From: a virus
IMG/VR virus record: IMGVR_UViG_3300024262_003092
Location: 1-36,702 of that record
Strand: one strand, 5' to 3'
Length of the DNA: 36,702 bases
This document shows positions 6,350-13,443 of this stretch, piece by piece. The translations under genes and the position numbers were made by a program. Numbering within the stretch: position 1 is the first letter of the stretch; each line of letters opens with the position of its first letter. The notes under the pieces were generated by a model. It was not told the DNA's origin. It made no database searches and was given only the letters and a program-made list of their open reading frames with translations.

Positions 6350-6532
6350 ATGAATCAAGCAGAAAAAGCACAATTGTATGATAGATATATGTCTGAGTAT
6401 GATAGAATAGGGAATGAAATTGGCATAATCAAAATGAATAATTTTGAATTAACTAAAGTAGATACTGATAAAATTAGATTATTTGAGCAGAGATTATCTA
6501 TCATTAGAACACAAGTCGAAAATTTAAATTAA
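6350..6532 (+). CDS. Small conserved phage protein, paralogue of the gene at 1079
   Basis: 60 aa; MNQAEKAQLYDRYMSEYDR, then GNEIGIIKMN and LTKVDTDK. Same length and same motif order as the protein at 1079, with most substitutions conservative (I/L, K/R, D/E), so both copies appear to be under selection. The next gene starts 14 nt downstream, suggesting co-transcription. Function unknown. Confidence 0.75.
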   Translation: MNQAEKAQLYDRYMSEYDRIGNEIGIIKMNNFELTKVDTDKIRLFEQRLSIIRTQVENLN

Positions 6533-6546
6533 GTGAAGAACTAAAT

Positions 6547-6804
6547 ATGATGAAATCATTGTTACTACATGAGAGTGGTGTAATTATATCGAAACAAACA
6601 AACCCTCGACAAATGGATGATGGTGAAAAATCAAAACTATTGGCGAATCGTATAAATAAAGAAATGATTAAAATAGATGAGTCAATGTCGTATAAAGTTT
6701 TCGCATCGTCGGTTGGTCAAATATTAAGAAATGAATACGGTAGACATTTATTTAAACAATTTATGGAAGTTTTGAGTGATGATATTGGTTTTAATGAGGA
6801 ATAA
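6547..6804 (+). CDS. Hypothetical phage protein
   Basis: 85 aa from the first of two adjacent ATG codons. The start MMKSLLLHESGVIISKQ is leader-like but lacks a clear x-E-Q site. The rest is helical and mixed-charge (GEKSKLLANRINKEMIKIDESM, LFKQFMEVLSDDIGF). No domain recognised. It follows the 60-aa paralogue closely and is probably in the same transcript. Confidence 0.55.
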   Translation: MMKSLLLHESGVIISKQTNPRQMDDGEKSKLLANRINKEMIKIDESMSYKVFASSVGQILRNEYGRHLFKQFMEVLSDDIGFNEE

Positions 6805-6874
6805 TTAAACTAATAGATTATAAATATATTGTATGGTATTGGAACCGAGTCGGACATTAAACAAAAACCTGTGG

Positions 6875-6886
6875 AGGTATATACCT
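6875..6886. repeat. 12-bp perfect palindrome
   Basis: AGGTATATACCT, 25 nt before the ATG at 6911; could be an operator for the downstream membrane-protein gene. Confidence 0.35.
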
Positions 6887-6910
6887 TAATATTAAATTAA
6901 ATATAAAATT

Positions 6911-7237
6911 ATGAGCGACGGAAAAACAGAAGCAATGAGAGGTACTTACTTTCACTATACCTACGGTAGTACTCCACCTTCTATAGATTACAACACTAAC
7001 GGAGTAGAACACGTAACAACTAACGGAGTAGAACACGTAACAACTAACCAATGGCAAGAACCTCATATAGAGTTTCTACATAAACATACCCCCGATCCAA
7101 AATGGCATAAAATTGTTTCATTCATTAAATCAGGATTTAGAATAGTAGGTTATTGTTTTATTCCTTTTAGTTTGGTAACAGCAACTATTATTCTTATATT
7201 GAGTGAGATAATAGGAATTGTAGAAGAAATGGTATGA
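6911..7237 (+). CDS. Membrane protein with 8-aa tandem repeat
   Basis: 108 aa. The N-terminal half is polar and contains TNGVEHVT twice in tandem, followed by TNQWQEPHIEF. The repeat is near-exact at DNA level (24-bp unit, 6995-7042). Residues 78-102 (VGYCFIPFSLVTATIILILSEIIGI) form a membrane helix close to the C-terminus, so the protein is probably tail-anchored. Its stop codon overlaps the ATG of the next small frame by 4 nt (ATGA). Function unknown; the tandem unit may vary between isolates. Confidence 0.6.
   Translation: MSDGKTEAMRGTYFHYTYGSTPPSIDYNTNGVEHVTTNGVEHVTTNQWQEPHIEFLHKHTPDPKWHKIVSFIKSGFRIVGYCFIPFSLVTATIILILSEIIGIVEEMV
6995..7042 (+). repeat. 24-bp tandem repeat, two units
   Basis: The unit starts ACTAACGGAGTAGAAC and occurs at 6995-7018 and 7019-7042, with a partial third unit (ACTAAC). 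It keeps frame inside the membrane-protein gene, so copy-number change would add or remove eight residues. Confidence 0.85.
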
Positions 7238-7341
7238 AGAAAAAGACTAAATACGTTGAATCGGATTATTATGTGGATATAAATGAAAATGGAGCGTTGT
7301 GGTTACGCAAGTCAATGAAACAGGAATCTCACGAATCTTAG
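7234..7341 (+). CDS. Short frame whose tail derives from an IS605-type end
   Basis: 35 codons, starting in the ATGA overlap with the previous gene. The first 22 residues (KKKTKYVESDYYVDINENGA) look like ordinary phage sequence. The last ones, LRKSMKQESHES, recall the tail that TnpB proteins acquire where their gene runs into the right-end hairpin, and the TAG at 7339-7341 lies in the hairpin loop. This is probably a phage gene truncated or fused by an IS end; expression uncertain. Confidence 0.4.
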   Translation: MKKKTKYVESDYYVDINENGALWLRKSMKQESHES

Positions 7342-7357
7342 TTCGTGAGTAGTTCAC
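7323..7357 (+). repeat. Orphan IS605-type end hairpin, copy 2
   Basis: GGAAT, then the perfect stem CTCACGAA - TCTTAG - TTCGTGAG, then TAGTTCAC. Same orientation and same TAGTTCACTTGA tail as copy 1, different stem. Confidence 0.75.
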
Positions 7358-7902
7358 TTGACTTTAATAACATATTTAATAGGTCTACGAAATCCCTCAT
7401 ATTGTTCATTACTATTACCATATAAAACACCATCAACTAAAGCTAACGCATGACCCTTAACGATTATAACATATCGACCATCAGGGTGTTGTTCCATAAA
7501 TGACTTAACAGTATATCCTGTAAGTTTTTTATATTTGGGGTTAACCAATGTTTTACCCTTAATATAAGAAGTTTTATATTGCGGACTAAACCCCATAAGT
7601 GAAGTTCGTTTTCCATTCTTAATCGAACCAATCACACTGTTAAGGTGTATTAACGTAAAAGTCCCTTTCCTGTCTTCTCGTTTAAATTTAGATTTAACCC
7701 AAGAGTGAGCGGTTTTGTACGGTATGTCAAACGCCACTTTAAAAGCTCTGACCACACAATCGTTAGTTTCATTTTTAGCAATATCACAAACACCCCTAAC
7801 CATTTTAGAACTATCACAGAAAAAATCTTGCTTAATCATCTTAACGGTATTGGTACCCCAATCCGTATTAGTTGTTTTAGTTGTTAATATCTCTCTTTTC
7901 AT
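7354..7902 (-). CDS. Papain-like cysteine protease candidate
   Basis: 182 aa. The motif ETNDCVVRAFKVAFDIPY places C49 at the start of a helix, and PDGRYVIIVKGHALALVDGVLYG places H151 in a beta strand followed by D157. This Cys-helix ... GH-x-x-A-x-x-D-G pattern is common in small phage and bacterial papain-fold proteins. There is no signal peptide. Met1 to Met22 is a low-information stretch, so translation might start at Met22 (MIKQDFFCD). The gene end overlaps the tail of hairpin copy 2. Substrate unknown; assignment is from motif pattern only. Confidence 0.55.
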   Translation of the reverse strand: MKREILTTKTTNTDWGTNTVKMIKQDFFCDSSKMVRGVCDIAKNETNDCVVRAFKVAFDIPYKTAHSWVKSKFKREDRKGTFTLIHLNSVIGSIKNGKRTSLMGFSPQYKTSYIKGKTLVNPKYKKLTGYTVKSFMEQHPDGRYVIIVKGHALALVDGVLYGNSNEQYEGFRRPIKYVIKVK

Positions 7903-7932
7903 ATTACAAAGGTAATAAAAAAAAACGTAAAT

Positions 7933-7967
7933 AAAAAATCCCCCACGTTATAAAATAAAGTGAGGGA
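7933..7967 (-). terminator. Intrinsic terminator for the minus-strand gene at 8100
   Basis: On the minus strand, TCCCTCAC pairs with GTGGGGGA and is followed by TTTTTTATTT. The 130 nt between it and the gene end holds nothing else I can identify. Confidence 0.7.
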
Positions 7968-8099
7968 CTCAAATTTAGTCGTTATAGTGGTTTAAGATAA
8001 AAACATTTTAGATTCTGCTTTCCTACGAGTTTTTAATATTTATTAACAATTAATTTTTTTCCTCTTGAAGACACACACCAATTCTCACATCCTCCGACA

Positions 8100-8657
8100 T
8101 TACATAAATATCTCTAAATCGTATACGTCACTAAGTTTTTTTTGATTGTAGAAAATATCTTTTGCAATGTCTTCAGCTCGAGTTTTATCGATAGAGTCCG
8201 GTAATTCGTAGAAATCACACTCTATCCTAATATAGATTCCCTCGGATTCTGACCCATAAAAATAATATTTGAGGTCTTGTAATTCATTAATCGGTACCTC
8301 AAACTCGTCAGATATATCATATCGTAATTCTTTAGTCATTTTTTCCAGTATACCATCGATAGACCTATGTTTAACGTAATCGTAAAAGACTACAACATCA
8401 TTTGTCTTTAGACCTAATATCGCTAAACCATACTCTAAAGTGTCATCTATTGAGTATAACGAATCTTCATATTCAGGGTTATAGTCGTTACCTACCGGCA
8501 TAAACTTTTCTAAGTCAACAAAAATTTTTATTTCTATATGTTCATCTCTAGAGAACATACCTCCCCGATTAGTGGGTTCTACAAGAAAATGTACCCCTAA
8601 AGGTCCAAATATCGCCTTTTCTAAAACTTTTTTAACTACATCTAAATTAATATCCAT
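8100..8657 (-). CDS. Hypothetical acidic alpha/beta protein
   Basis: 185 aa, start MDINLDVVKKVLEKAIF. Alternating beta strands (HIEIKIFVDL, GIYIRIECDFYEL) and helices, acidic overall, without Cys motifs or membrane segments. It resembles in style, not clearly in sequence, the small alpha/beta proteins encoded divergently from 8737. An octamer (TATTTATA on the minus strand, 8661-8668) lies unusually close to the ATG, so the mRNA leader would be very short. Confidence 0.6.
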   Translation of the reverse strand: MDINLDVVKKVLEKAIFGPLGVHFLVEPTNRGGMFSRDEHIEIKIFVDLEKFMPVGNDYNPEYEDSLYSIDDTLEYGLAILGLKTNDVVVFYDYVKHRSIDGILEKMTKELRYDISDEFEVPINELQDLKYYFYGSESEGIYIRIECDFYELPDSIDKTRAEDIAKDIFYNQKKLSDVYDLEIFM

Positions 8658-8660
8658 AGT

Positions 8661-8668
8661 TATAAATA
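8661..8668 (-). promoter_or_regulatory. TATTTATA promoter-like octamer (minus)
   Basis: Exact octamer on the minus strand, only 11 nt before the ATG at 8657; if it is the promoter core the transcript is nearly leaderless. Confidence 0.35.
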
Positions 8669-8712
8669 CTATATTTATGATTATATTTGATGTTAATTAA
8701 CGTAATTACGAG

Positions 8713-8720
8713 TATTTATA
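8713..8720 (+). promoter_or_regulatory. TATTTATA promoter-like octamer
   Basis: Exact octamer 24 nt before the ATG at 8737, the first gene of a tight operon with no other octamer before 11158. Confidence 0.55.
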
Positions 8721-8736
8721 ATAAATAAAATTTAAA

Positions 8737-9186
8737 ATGGATAAACTAACCAAAGACCAAACAAAAGGAATTGATTTAATCGTGAAAGCGGTAATGAAAA
8801 AATACCCTTTTATTAAAGGTGGTGAGTTAAGTAATGATTATGAGAAGTTTGATTCGATATTGTATATTGATTTAAATATTGATTTATTCCAATTAGTTGA
8901 AGAAAATGGTCATAAATTATACAACGGATGGGTTCTAGAATATGAGAAGTATGGTCCATCTGTCTTAAGATCATCTACGTTGTCCGGTTTTATTTATAGG
9001 GACGAAATAGCCTATGGACCTGACGAGATATTCCAGTTTTATTATTATTTGACTACTAAAATAAAAGACGATTTAAATAAAATGTATGAATTTTTACCTG
9101 ATAATATGAAGGTAGAATATAAAACATTATTAATCAAAAAATCTTATGTCAGCGTTTACGTTGGTGAATATAAACAATATAAGTAA
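8737..9186 (+). CDS. Hypothetical operon protein 1
   Basis: 149 aa: helix KDQTKGIDLIVKAVMKKYPFI, then strands (DSILYIDLNIDLF), a helix (FQFYYYLTTKIKDDLNKMYEFL) and C-terminal strands (MKVEYKTLLIKKSYVSVYV). The order helix - beta - helix - beta is shared with the following two small proteins, suggesting a common fold. The stop overlaps the next ATG by one base (TAATG), so translation is coupled. Confidence 0.65.
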   Translation: MDKLTKDQTKGIDLIVKAVMKKYPFIKGGELSNDYEKFDSILYIDLNIDLFQLVEENGHKLYNGWVLEYEKYGPSVLRSSTLSGFIYRDEIAYGPDEIFQFYYYLTTKIKDDLNKMYEFLPDNMKVEYKTLLIKKSYVSVYVGEYKQYK

Positions 9187-9500
9187 TGAAATATATATTA
9201 AATGAAAGTCAATTATACAATACGATAGAGTCGTATTTAAAATCTAACTACCCTAACATAAATAGAGTTGAGATTAGTGGTAAGTTTATTGGTGGTTGGA
9301 ACGATAAATCGGGATTTGAAAAAAGAGAGATACCTTATATTCGTATCGTATTTGAACCTAACACCGTAAAGGAAGGTTACAAAAATAGAATGGAATTTAA
9401 ATATGGAATTCAGGAAGAAGTGAAAAATTTATTTGGTATCGAACCCGCCGGAGTAGATATTAATTTTTATGAAATTAAAATAACAGAAGAAAAATTTTAA
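9186..9500 (+). CDS. Hypothetical operon protein 2 with leader-like start
   Basis: 104 aa. Begins MKYILNESQLYNTIESYLK, a leader-like helix containing ILNES. The body has VEISGKFIG, then PYIRIVFEP, and a C-terminal IQEEVKNLFGIEPAGVDINFYEIKI. The L-F-G-I ... V-x-I ending matches the pattern in the proteins at 5937 and 9503. No catalytic residues are recognised. Confidence 0.65.
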   Translation: MKYILNESQLYNTIESYLKSNYPNINRVEISGKFIGGWNDKSGFEKREIPYIRIVFEPNTVKEGYKNRMEFKYGIQEEVKNLFGIEPAGVDINFYEIKITEEKF

Positions 9501-9502
9501 AT

Positions 9503-9814
9503 ATGGAAGTGTTAGTTAACAAAAAACAATATGGTAAATTTTTATCTATTGCTCAGGGTTTATTAGATAATCTTAAGTTTGATGAGGTATCAAATATAAA
9601 AATTTTACCACCTGACCACTTATCTAATGAAATTAATGTTGACACACCACTCGAGGGTTTTTCTCAACCAGTTGTTGTAATATATTTCCCGGTGGATAAG
9701 GATAATCAGTATCTAACATCTAGACAGGAAGATATTATGAATGAGATATGGTTAGAATTACATAATATAATGGGTCTTACCGTAGAATTACATTCTAAAA
9801 TGGTGGTTAAATGA
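9503..9814 (+). CDS. Hypothetical operon protein 3
   Basis: 103 aa; starts 3 nt after the previous stop. VNKKQYGKFLSIAQGLLDNL is the N-terminal helix, then PVVVIYFPVDKD, and the ending is IMNEIWLELHNIMGLTVELHSKMVV. The spacing of helix, strand and final G-L-x-V strand follows its neighbours. The last 4 nt overlap the next start (ATGA). Confidence 0.65.
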   Translation: MEVLVNKKQYGKFLSIAQGLLDNLKFDEVSNIKILPPDHLSNEINVDTPLEGFSQPVVVIYFPVDKDNQYLTSRQEDIMNEIWLELHNIMGLTVELHSKMVVK

Positions 9815-10077
9815 TATTAACCGAAGTTGAAATACTGAACGATGTACTCAACTCTAAGGTGATGTTTAACAAATACCCACAAATTCAGCTCTTTAAAGTT
9901 GTGAATGGTCGAAAGGGATATATTATTTTTACTAAATACAGTAGTGACAAATATGTTGTGACTCAAACTGAGTCTAATGAATTAAAAAATTCAATTATGG
10001 ATACTTTATTAGTATGTTCCGTAGACTTTAACCCAAACACCTTATTTTTTAGAAGGACTTTTAATAGATATAGATAA
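9811..10077 (+). CDS. Hypothetical operon protein 4
   Basis: 88 aa, shortest of the four operon proteins; ILTEVEILNDVLN, then QLFKVVNGRKGYIIFTKYS and NPNTLFFRRTFNRYR. The beta-rich middle fits the same general fold but it lacks the L-F-G signature. Starts in a 4-nt overlap with the previous gene and ends directly before the nuclease gene. Confidence 0.6.
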   Translation: MILTEVEILNDVLNSKVMFNKYPQIQLFKVVNGRKGYIIFTKYSSDKYVVTQTESNELKNSIMDTLLVCSVDFNPNTLFFRRTFNRYR

Positions 10078-10674
10078 ATGAAATACTTGATTAATTTATT
10101 AATAATATTATTATGCTCACAATCGTTATTTGGTCAAACCAATACGGTGGTGACTGACACCATTCATACAGATTTATTTGATGTAGTTTATTCTGAAAAA
10201 TTACAACAACCTTTATGGTTAAGATATAAAATATTATGTCCTTTAGGTGAATCATCTAGAAATGGGTTAGATTTTCGTAAGGTTGATAGTGTTAAAACTT
10301 CGGATAACGATGATTATATCGATAATGTGTGGGATAAAGGTCATTTAGCTCCGGCATCGGCGTTTAATTGTGACCGAGAAACACTTAAAAAAACATTTAC
10401 ATATTTAAATTGTGTCCTACAACATCAAGGTCTTAATAGAGGTCCATGGAAAGAGTTAGAACGTTTTGAGGTAGGACTATCGAAAATATTTAATAATGTG
10501 GTAGTGGAGATTACAGTGTGTTTTGAGGGTGATTTGAAGATTGTTAATGGTGGGGCTACGGTACCCTCAGGATTTAAAAAAATTATAAAATTTGACAATA
10601 AGGAAATTATATTTTATTTTCCTAATAATGACGTTTCCGGTAAAGATTGGGGACATTTTAAAATAAAGAATTAA
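10078..10674 (+). CDS. Secreted DNA/RNA non-specific endonuclease (beta-beta-alpha-Me fold)
   Basis: 198 aa. Residues 1-19 (KYLINLLIILLCSQSLFGQ) are a signal peptide with likely cleavage around G19/Q20. The active-site motif DKGHLAPAS has D87 and the general-base H89, matching the DRGH motif of the NUC1/EndA family. Downstream, N111, N120 and the W-x-x-L-E at 124-127 match the metal-binding helix (N ... N ... W ... E). The family cuts DNA and RNA with one bound Mg2+. It is the fifth gene of the operon starting at 8737 with zero spacing, so a non-secreted family and an exported nuclease are co-expressed. It could serve in degrading host or competitor nucleic acid outside the cytoplasm, or scavenging nucleotides. 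Confidence 0.88.
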   Translation: MKYLINLLIILLCSQSLFGQTNTVVTDTIHTDLFDVVYSEKLQQPLWLRYKILCPLGESSRNGLDFRKVDSVKTSDNDDYIDNVWDKGHLAPASAFNCDRETLKKTFTYLNCVLQHQGLNRGPWKELERFEVGLSKIFNNVVVEITVCFEGDLKIVNGGATVPSGFKKIIKFDNKEIIFYFPNNDVSGKDWGHFKIKN

Positions 10675-10679
10675 ATTAT

Positions 10680-11096
10680 ATGGGGGCTGAAGATTATAGT
10701 AAAATGACATTGATAAGTACTCACCCAGTTAAAAGAGGGGATTTAGGATTCCACGGAAACCTATTTGGTGGGAAATGTCTAAGCTGGATTGATGCTGCCG
10801 GCGCCGCTTTAGCCACGCAAATAGCCGACACACCTCGTATGGTTACTGTGCTAATTGATGAGTGTTTGTTTAAGAAACCTGCAAGAGAAGGACATCTACT
10901 AAAAATATACGGAATGGTCGACACTATTGGTAGGACGTCGGTCACCTTAAAGTTAGAAGCGAGGGCCCATAACGTTTATTCTGGTAAACAATCTATTATA
11001 CTGTCTACGAATATAAAGTTCGTTAGGATTGATGAAAACAACGAAGCGTTACCAATTTCACAAAAGGTAAGAGATAAATACAACAAATCCAAATAG
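10680..11096 (+). CDS. Acyl-CoA thioesterase, hotdog fold (YciA/BACH-like)
   Basis: 138 aa, usual size for a single-hotdog YciA-type enzyme. The signature HGNLFGGKCLSWIDAAGAA (from residue 25) includes N27 and the catalytic-type D38, and the second conserved stretch is GRTSVTLKLEARAHNVYSG. The family hydrolyses acyl-CoA thioesters. The gene starts 5 nt after the nuclease stop and ends the operon; a possible weak hairpin (GGTTG...CAACC) lies at about 11095-11130. A metabolic enzyme of this type is unusual for a phage and was probably taken from a host. Confidence 0.88.
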   Translation: MGAEDYSKMTLISTHPVKRGDLGFHGNLFGGKCLSWIDAAGAALATQIADTPRMVTVLIDECLFKKPAREGHLLKIYGMVDTIGRTSVTLKLEARAHNVYSGKQSIILSTNIKFVRIDENNEALPISQKVRDKYNKSK

Positions 11097-11157
11097 GTTG
11101 TAGGGGGTATAAATAAGTGACTCCAACCATTATTTTGTCTTTTTTAATAAAATCAGA

Positions 11158-11165
11158 TATTTATA
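11158..11165 (+). promoter_or_regulatory. TATTTATA promoter-like octamer
   Basis: Exact octamer 21 nt before the ATG at 11179. Confidence 0.55.
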
Positions 11166-11178
11166 TTAAAAAACTATT

Positions 11179-11382
11179 ATGGGAAAATTAAAAAATTTAT
11201 TTAACGGAATAAAAAGTTGGTTATCATCTAACGGTATTGTGGGGATATTAGGTCTTGTTTTAGGTTTAATATTATGGTCGTTTGGGTATAAAATATTTGC
11301 GGGATTCTCATTTGGGGTTTTCGCAATTAGAAATTGGGATATGTTAGTTAATTTGATATCTAAAAAAATAAACAAAAAATAA
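11179..11382 (+). CDS. Small two-helix membrane protein
   Basis: 67 aa. Basic N-terminus, then GIVGILGLVLGLILWSFGY and IFAGFSFGVFAIRNWDML, two hydrophobic segments separated by a short turn with K, and a basic C-terminus KKINKK. It lies 11 nt before a holin-like gene, so the pair may form a lysis cassette (holin plus partner), but no family is recognised. Confidence 0.6.
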   Translation: MGKLKNLFNGIKSWLSSNGIVGILGLVLGLILWSFGYKIFAGFSFGVFAIRNWDMLVNLISKKINKK

Positions 11383-11393
11383 AATAATATAAG

Positions 11394-11561
11394 ATGAAAA
11401 AAGAACAAATAATAGGTATTATTAGACACGTACTAACCTTTGTTGGTGGTATAGTAGTTGCCAAAGGTTTCGCTGACGAGACAATTATTATGGGACTAAT
11501 CGGTGGGGTTATAACACTTGTCGGTGGTATATGGTCGATAGTTTCTAAAATTAAAAATTGA
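11394..11561 (+). CDS. Holin-like protein (Pam3-gp28 type)
   Basis: 55 aa. RHVLTFVGGIVVAKGFADE, then MGLIGGVITLVGGIWSIVSK: two hydrophobic helices rich in Gly, joined by a short acidic turn. This matches the Pam3-gp28-like holin pattern (R-H-x-L-T-x-x-G-G ... G-x-x-x-x-x-x-x-x-x-W-S-x-x-S-K) as I know it. Holins form pores in the inner membrane that let the endolysin reach the wall; the candidate endolysin is far away at 28099. Second gene of a two-gene unit that ends at a large palindrome. Confidence 0.75.
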   Translation: MKKEQIIGIIRHVLTFVGGIVVAKGFADETIIMGLIGGVITLVGGIWSIVSKIKN

Positions 11562-11566
11562 AATAG

Positions 11567-11614
11567 AATATTCATAAAAAAAACCCCTTAATAGGGGTTT
11601 TTTTTATGAATATT
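11567..11614. terminator. Bidirectional terminator, 48-nt palindrome
   Basis: Perfect 22-bp arms (11567-11588 and 11593-11614) around the loop TAAT. The core is AAAAACCCCT / AGGGGTTTTT, giving a T run in both directions. It serves the holin unit from the left and the protease gene from the right. Confidence 0.9.
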
Positions 11615-11615
11615 A

Positions 11616-12356
11616 TTAATTTCGTTTCAACACTTCTTTTTTATAGTAGTTATCAAAACCTTTCATCATTTCCGTGATTGTTGGGTTAGTTTCGGTACCA
11701 ATTACCTTATCCACTAAACCAAATTCCTTAGCCTCATCAGAGTTAAACCATTTGTCATTACGTGACAATTCGTAAACCTCATCAAAACTTTTACCTGAGT
11801 TCTCAGCTAATATTTTAAATAACATATAGTTATATTTTTCAGCCTCCTTTTGGTTAATTCTTGTTTCTTGAATATTACCCTGACTTCCGTGACTAACCAT
11901 GTGAGTCATAACTTTAGAGAATATTAGTGAAGAACGTTTACCTTTTGTACCTGAAGATAATAGTATGGAACCCATAGATGCGCACATACCAACATTAGTA
12001 GTACCTACGTCAGACTTAACATAGTTCATAGTATCTCTAATTCCAAGACCTGAAAGTACACTACCTCCCGGAGTGTCCAAATAAAGATTAATATCTTGAG
12101 TGTCGGTGGTATCTAAGAACATTAGTTGTGCTTGGATTATAGAAGCCATTTTACTATTTACATCACTTGAGACCCATATTATCCTATCCATCATTAATCT
12201 TGAGAAAATGTCGAGTTGTGTTGCTCTCATTTCTCTCTCCTCCAATATATAAGGTGTCATTGACCCGGTGACTAACTTACCGTATTGGTCCATTTCTAAT
12301 GATGAAACTCTATGGTCACTCATTGCGTATTTTTGAAATTCTTTTCCGTAATTCAT
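11616..12356 (-). CDS. ClpP-like serine protease
   Basis: 246 aa. Peptidase S14 hallmarks are present: LYLDTPGGSV, the nucleophile in GMCASMGSILLSSGTKGKR (S127), H152 in KVMTHMVSHG, and D201 in SRNDKWFNSDEAKEFGLVDKV. Compared with host ClpP (about 195-210 aa) it has an extra ~35 residues at the N-terminus (MNYGKEFQKYAMSDHR...), where ClpP normally contacts ClpX/ClpA. ClpP forms a barrel-shaped protease fed by an AAA+ unfoldase; no Clp ATPase is in this window, so it would use a host or distant partner, or act as a prohead-type protease. Transcribed alone, ending 2 nt after the palindromic terminator. Confidence 0.93.
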   Translation of the reverse strand: MNYGKEFQKYAMSDHRVSSLEMDQYGKLVTGSMTPYILEEREMRATQLDIFSRLMMDRIIWVSSDVNSKMASIIQAQLMFLDTTDTQDINLYLDTPGGSVLSGLGIRDTMNYVKSDVGTTNVGMCASMGSILLSSGTKGKRSSLIFSKVMTHMVSHGSQGNIQETRINQKEAEKYNYMLFKILAENSGKSFDEVYELSRNDKWFNSDEAKEFGLVDKVIGTETNPTITEMMKGFDNYYKKEVLKRN

Positions 12357-12485
12357 ATCTTATTTTTATATGTTTATTGATTTAAATACAAATGTAAGAT
12401 AAATAAAACTAAGTAACAAGTATAAAATAGGTTGATTTACTTGAAAGTTTTCAATATACTTACTTATATCAAATAAAAATATAAA

Positions 12486-12683
12486 ATGAGTAAAATGAGT
12501 AAATGGTTTATCAGAGAGAAGAAAGGTAAAATAAGTAATAAAGATTTATTTCTTATCCCAACTATAAAGGTATGGTACAATAAAAGGACGTTTTTAGAAA
12601 CGGGGGTTCATACTCCGGCGTTAGGGGTAAAATTTCACTTATTCGTATTTGAATTCTCAATAGCGTTCCAAAAAGGGTACTAA
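12486..12683 (+). CDS. Hypothetical protein
   Basis: 65 aa; two start codons in frame (12486 and 12495). Basic and aromatic-rich (KWFIREKKGK, IKVWYNKRTF, GVKFHLFVFEFSIAFQKGY) with a probable C-terminal beta hairpin. One base separates it from the next gene, so the two form a transcript. No family recognised. Confidence 0.5.
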   Translation: MSKMSKWFIREKKGKISNKDLFLIPTIKVWYNKRTFLETGVHTPALGVKFHLFVFEFSIAFQKGY

Positions 12684-12684
12684 T

Positions 12685-13104
12685 ATGTCAGATAAAAAAC
12701 CTGATTTAGTTGTATGGTCCAAAGAAAAAGGATATTATTCTAAGAGTTTAGAATACCCAACTAGTTTAGGTTCTGCCGTGTTTGAGGTCCCTAACGTCCC
12801 ATTGTTTAGAGAAAAATCATCTAAAAAAATGATGGATACCTTTAACCAAGAAAAAAATGAGATTGTTGACCAAGTTAAAAAACTATATGAACAGTATAAC
12901 GACTCCATTATGGTTTGGGAATCAAAATTTAATTTTGAACCTATAGTTGGAAAATCATATTTTTTATATAACTTTGGCAACAAAGATACATTATCTTTAA
13001 TTTCTCCGGAAGAATGGGATAAGATTGAAGGTTTTGTTGGGGAGTTTAAGTTAAATAGCGAAAACAAATGGTTAAGAATAAACGAAAGGAAAATAAGTGG
13101 TTAA
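12685..13104 (+). CDS. DUF2452-like protein
   Basis: 139 aa. KKPDLVVWS at the start, YPTSLGSAVFEVPNV, then a helical middle, then FNFEPIVGKSYFLYNFGNK, LSLISPEEWDKI and FVGEFKLNSENKWLRI. The F-x-P ... Y-x-L-Y ... LSLISPEEW ... F ... L ... W order is what I remember for the DUF2452 family, which is common in Flavobacteriia and has no known function. No signal peptide or membrane segment. Suggests gene flow with a flavobacterial host. Confidence 0.7.
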   Translation: MSDKKPDLVVWSKEKGYYSKSLEYPTSLGSAVFEVPNVPLFREKSSKKMMDTFNQEKNEIVDQVKKLYEQYNDSIMVWESKFNFEPIVGKSYFLYNFGNKDTLSLISPEEWDKIEGFVGEFKLNSENKWLRINERKISG

Positions 13105-13123
13105 CACATATAAATAAAAAATT

Positions 13124-13438
13124 ATGAAAGATAAAATAGTTGAAAGACTTCTTGAGTTGGAACAAATATCCATCCGAAATGCGGATGTCATTATTAATAA
13201 TGGTGAAAGAAAAGTTTTAATAATTGAAGGATTAAAGAATGACGGGTTTATTACGATACACGAGACGATTGTTCTTTTAAAGGAGAAAAATGAGTTCGTA
13301 TTACCGTTTGGAACGCCTAATGATACTCAGTATCCTCCGGTGATTCGAAAATATACTGATTGGACATATGACCCACATAGACCGGGACAACCAAGATGGG
13401 AAGTGACGTGTAGTAACAATTTAAATCATAAAACTTAG
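13124..13438 (+). CDS. Hypothetical protein
   Basis: 104 aa; 19 nt after the previous gene. DKIVERLLELEQISIRNAD, then a beta-rich stretch ERKVLIIEG, FITIHETIVLLK, and a Pro/Trp-rich end YTDWTYDPHRPGQPRWEVTC. Nothing in it matches a family I know. The next gene follows within 5 nt. Confidence 0.55.
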   Translation: MKDKIVERLLELEQISIRNADVIINNGERKVLIIEGLKNDGFITIHETIVLLKEKNEFVLPFGTPNDTQYPPVIRKYTDWTYDPHRPGQPRWEVTCSNNLNHKT

Positions 13439-13443
13439 TTAAA

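Noticed and set aside
6834-6890. 18-codon frame MVLEPSRTLNKNLWRYIP
   Set aside because: Looks protein-like but is too short to support as a gene and has no recognised family.
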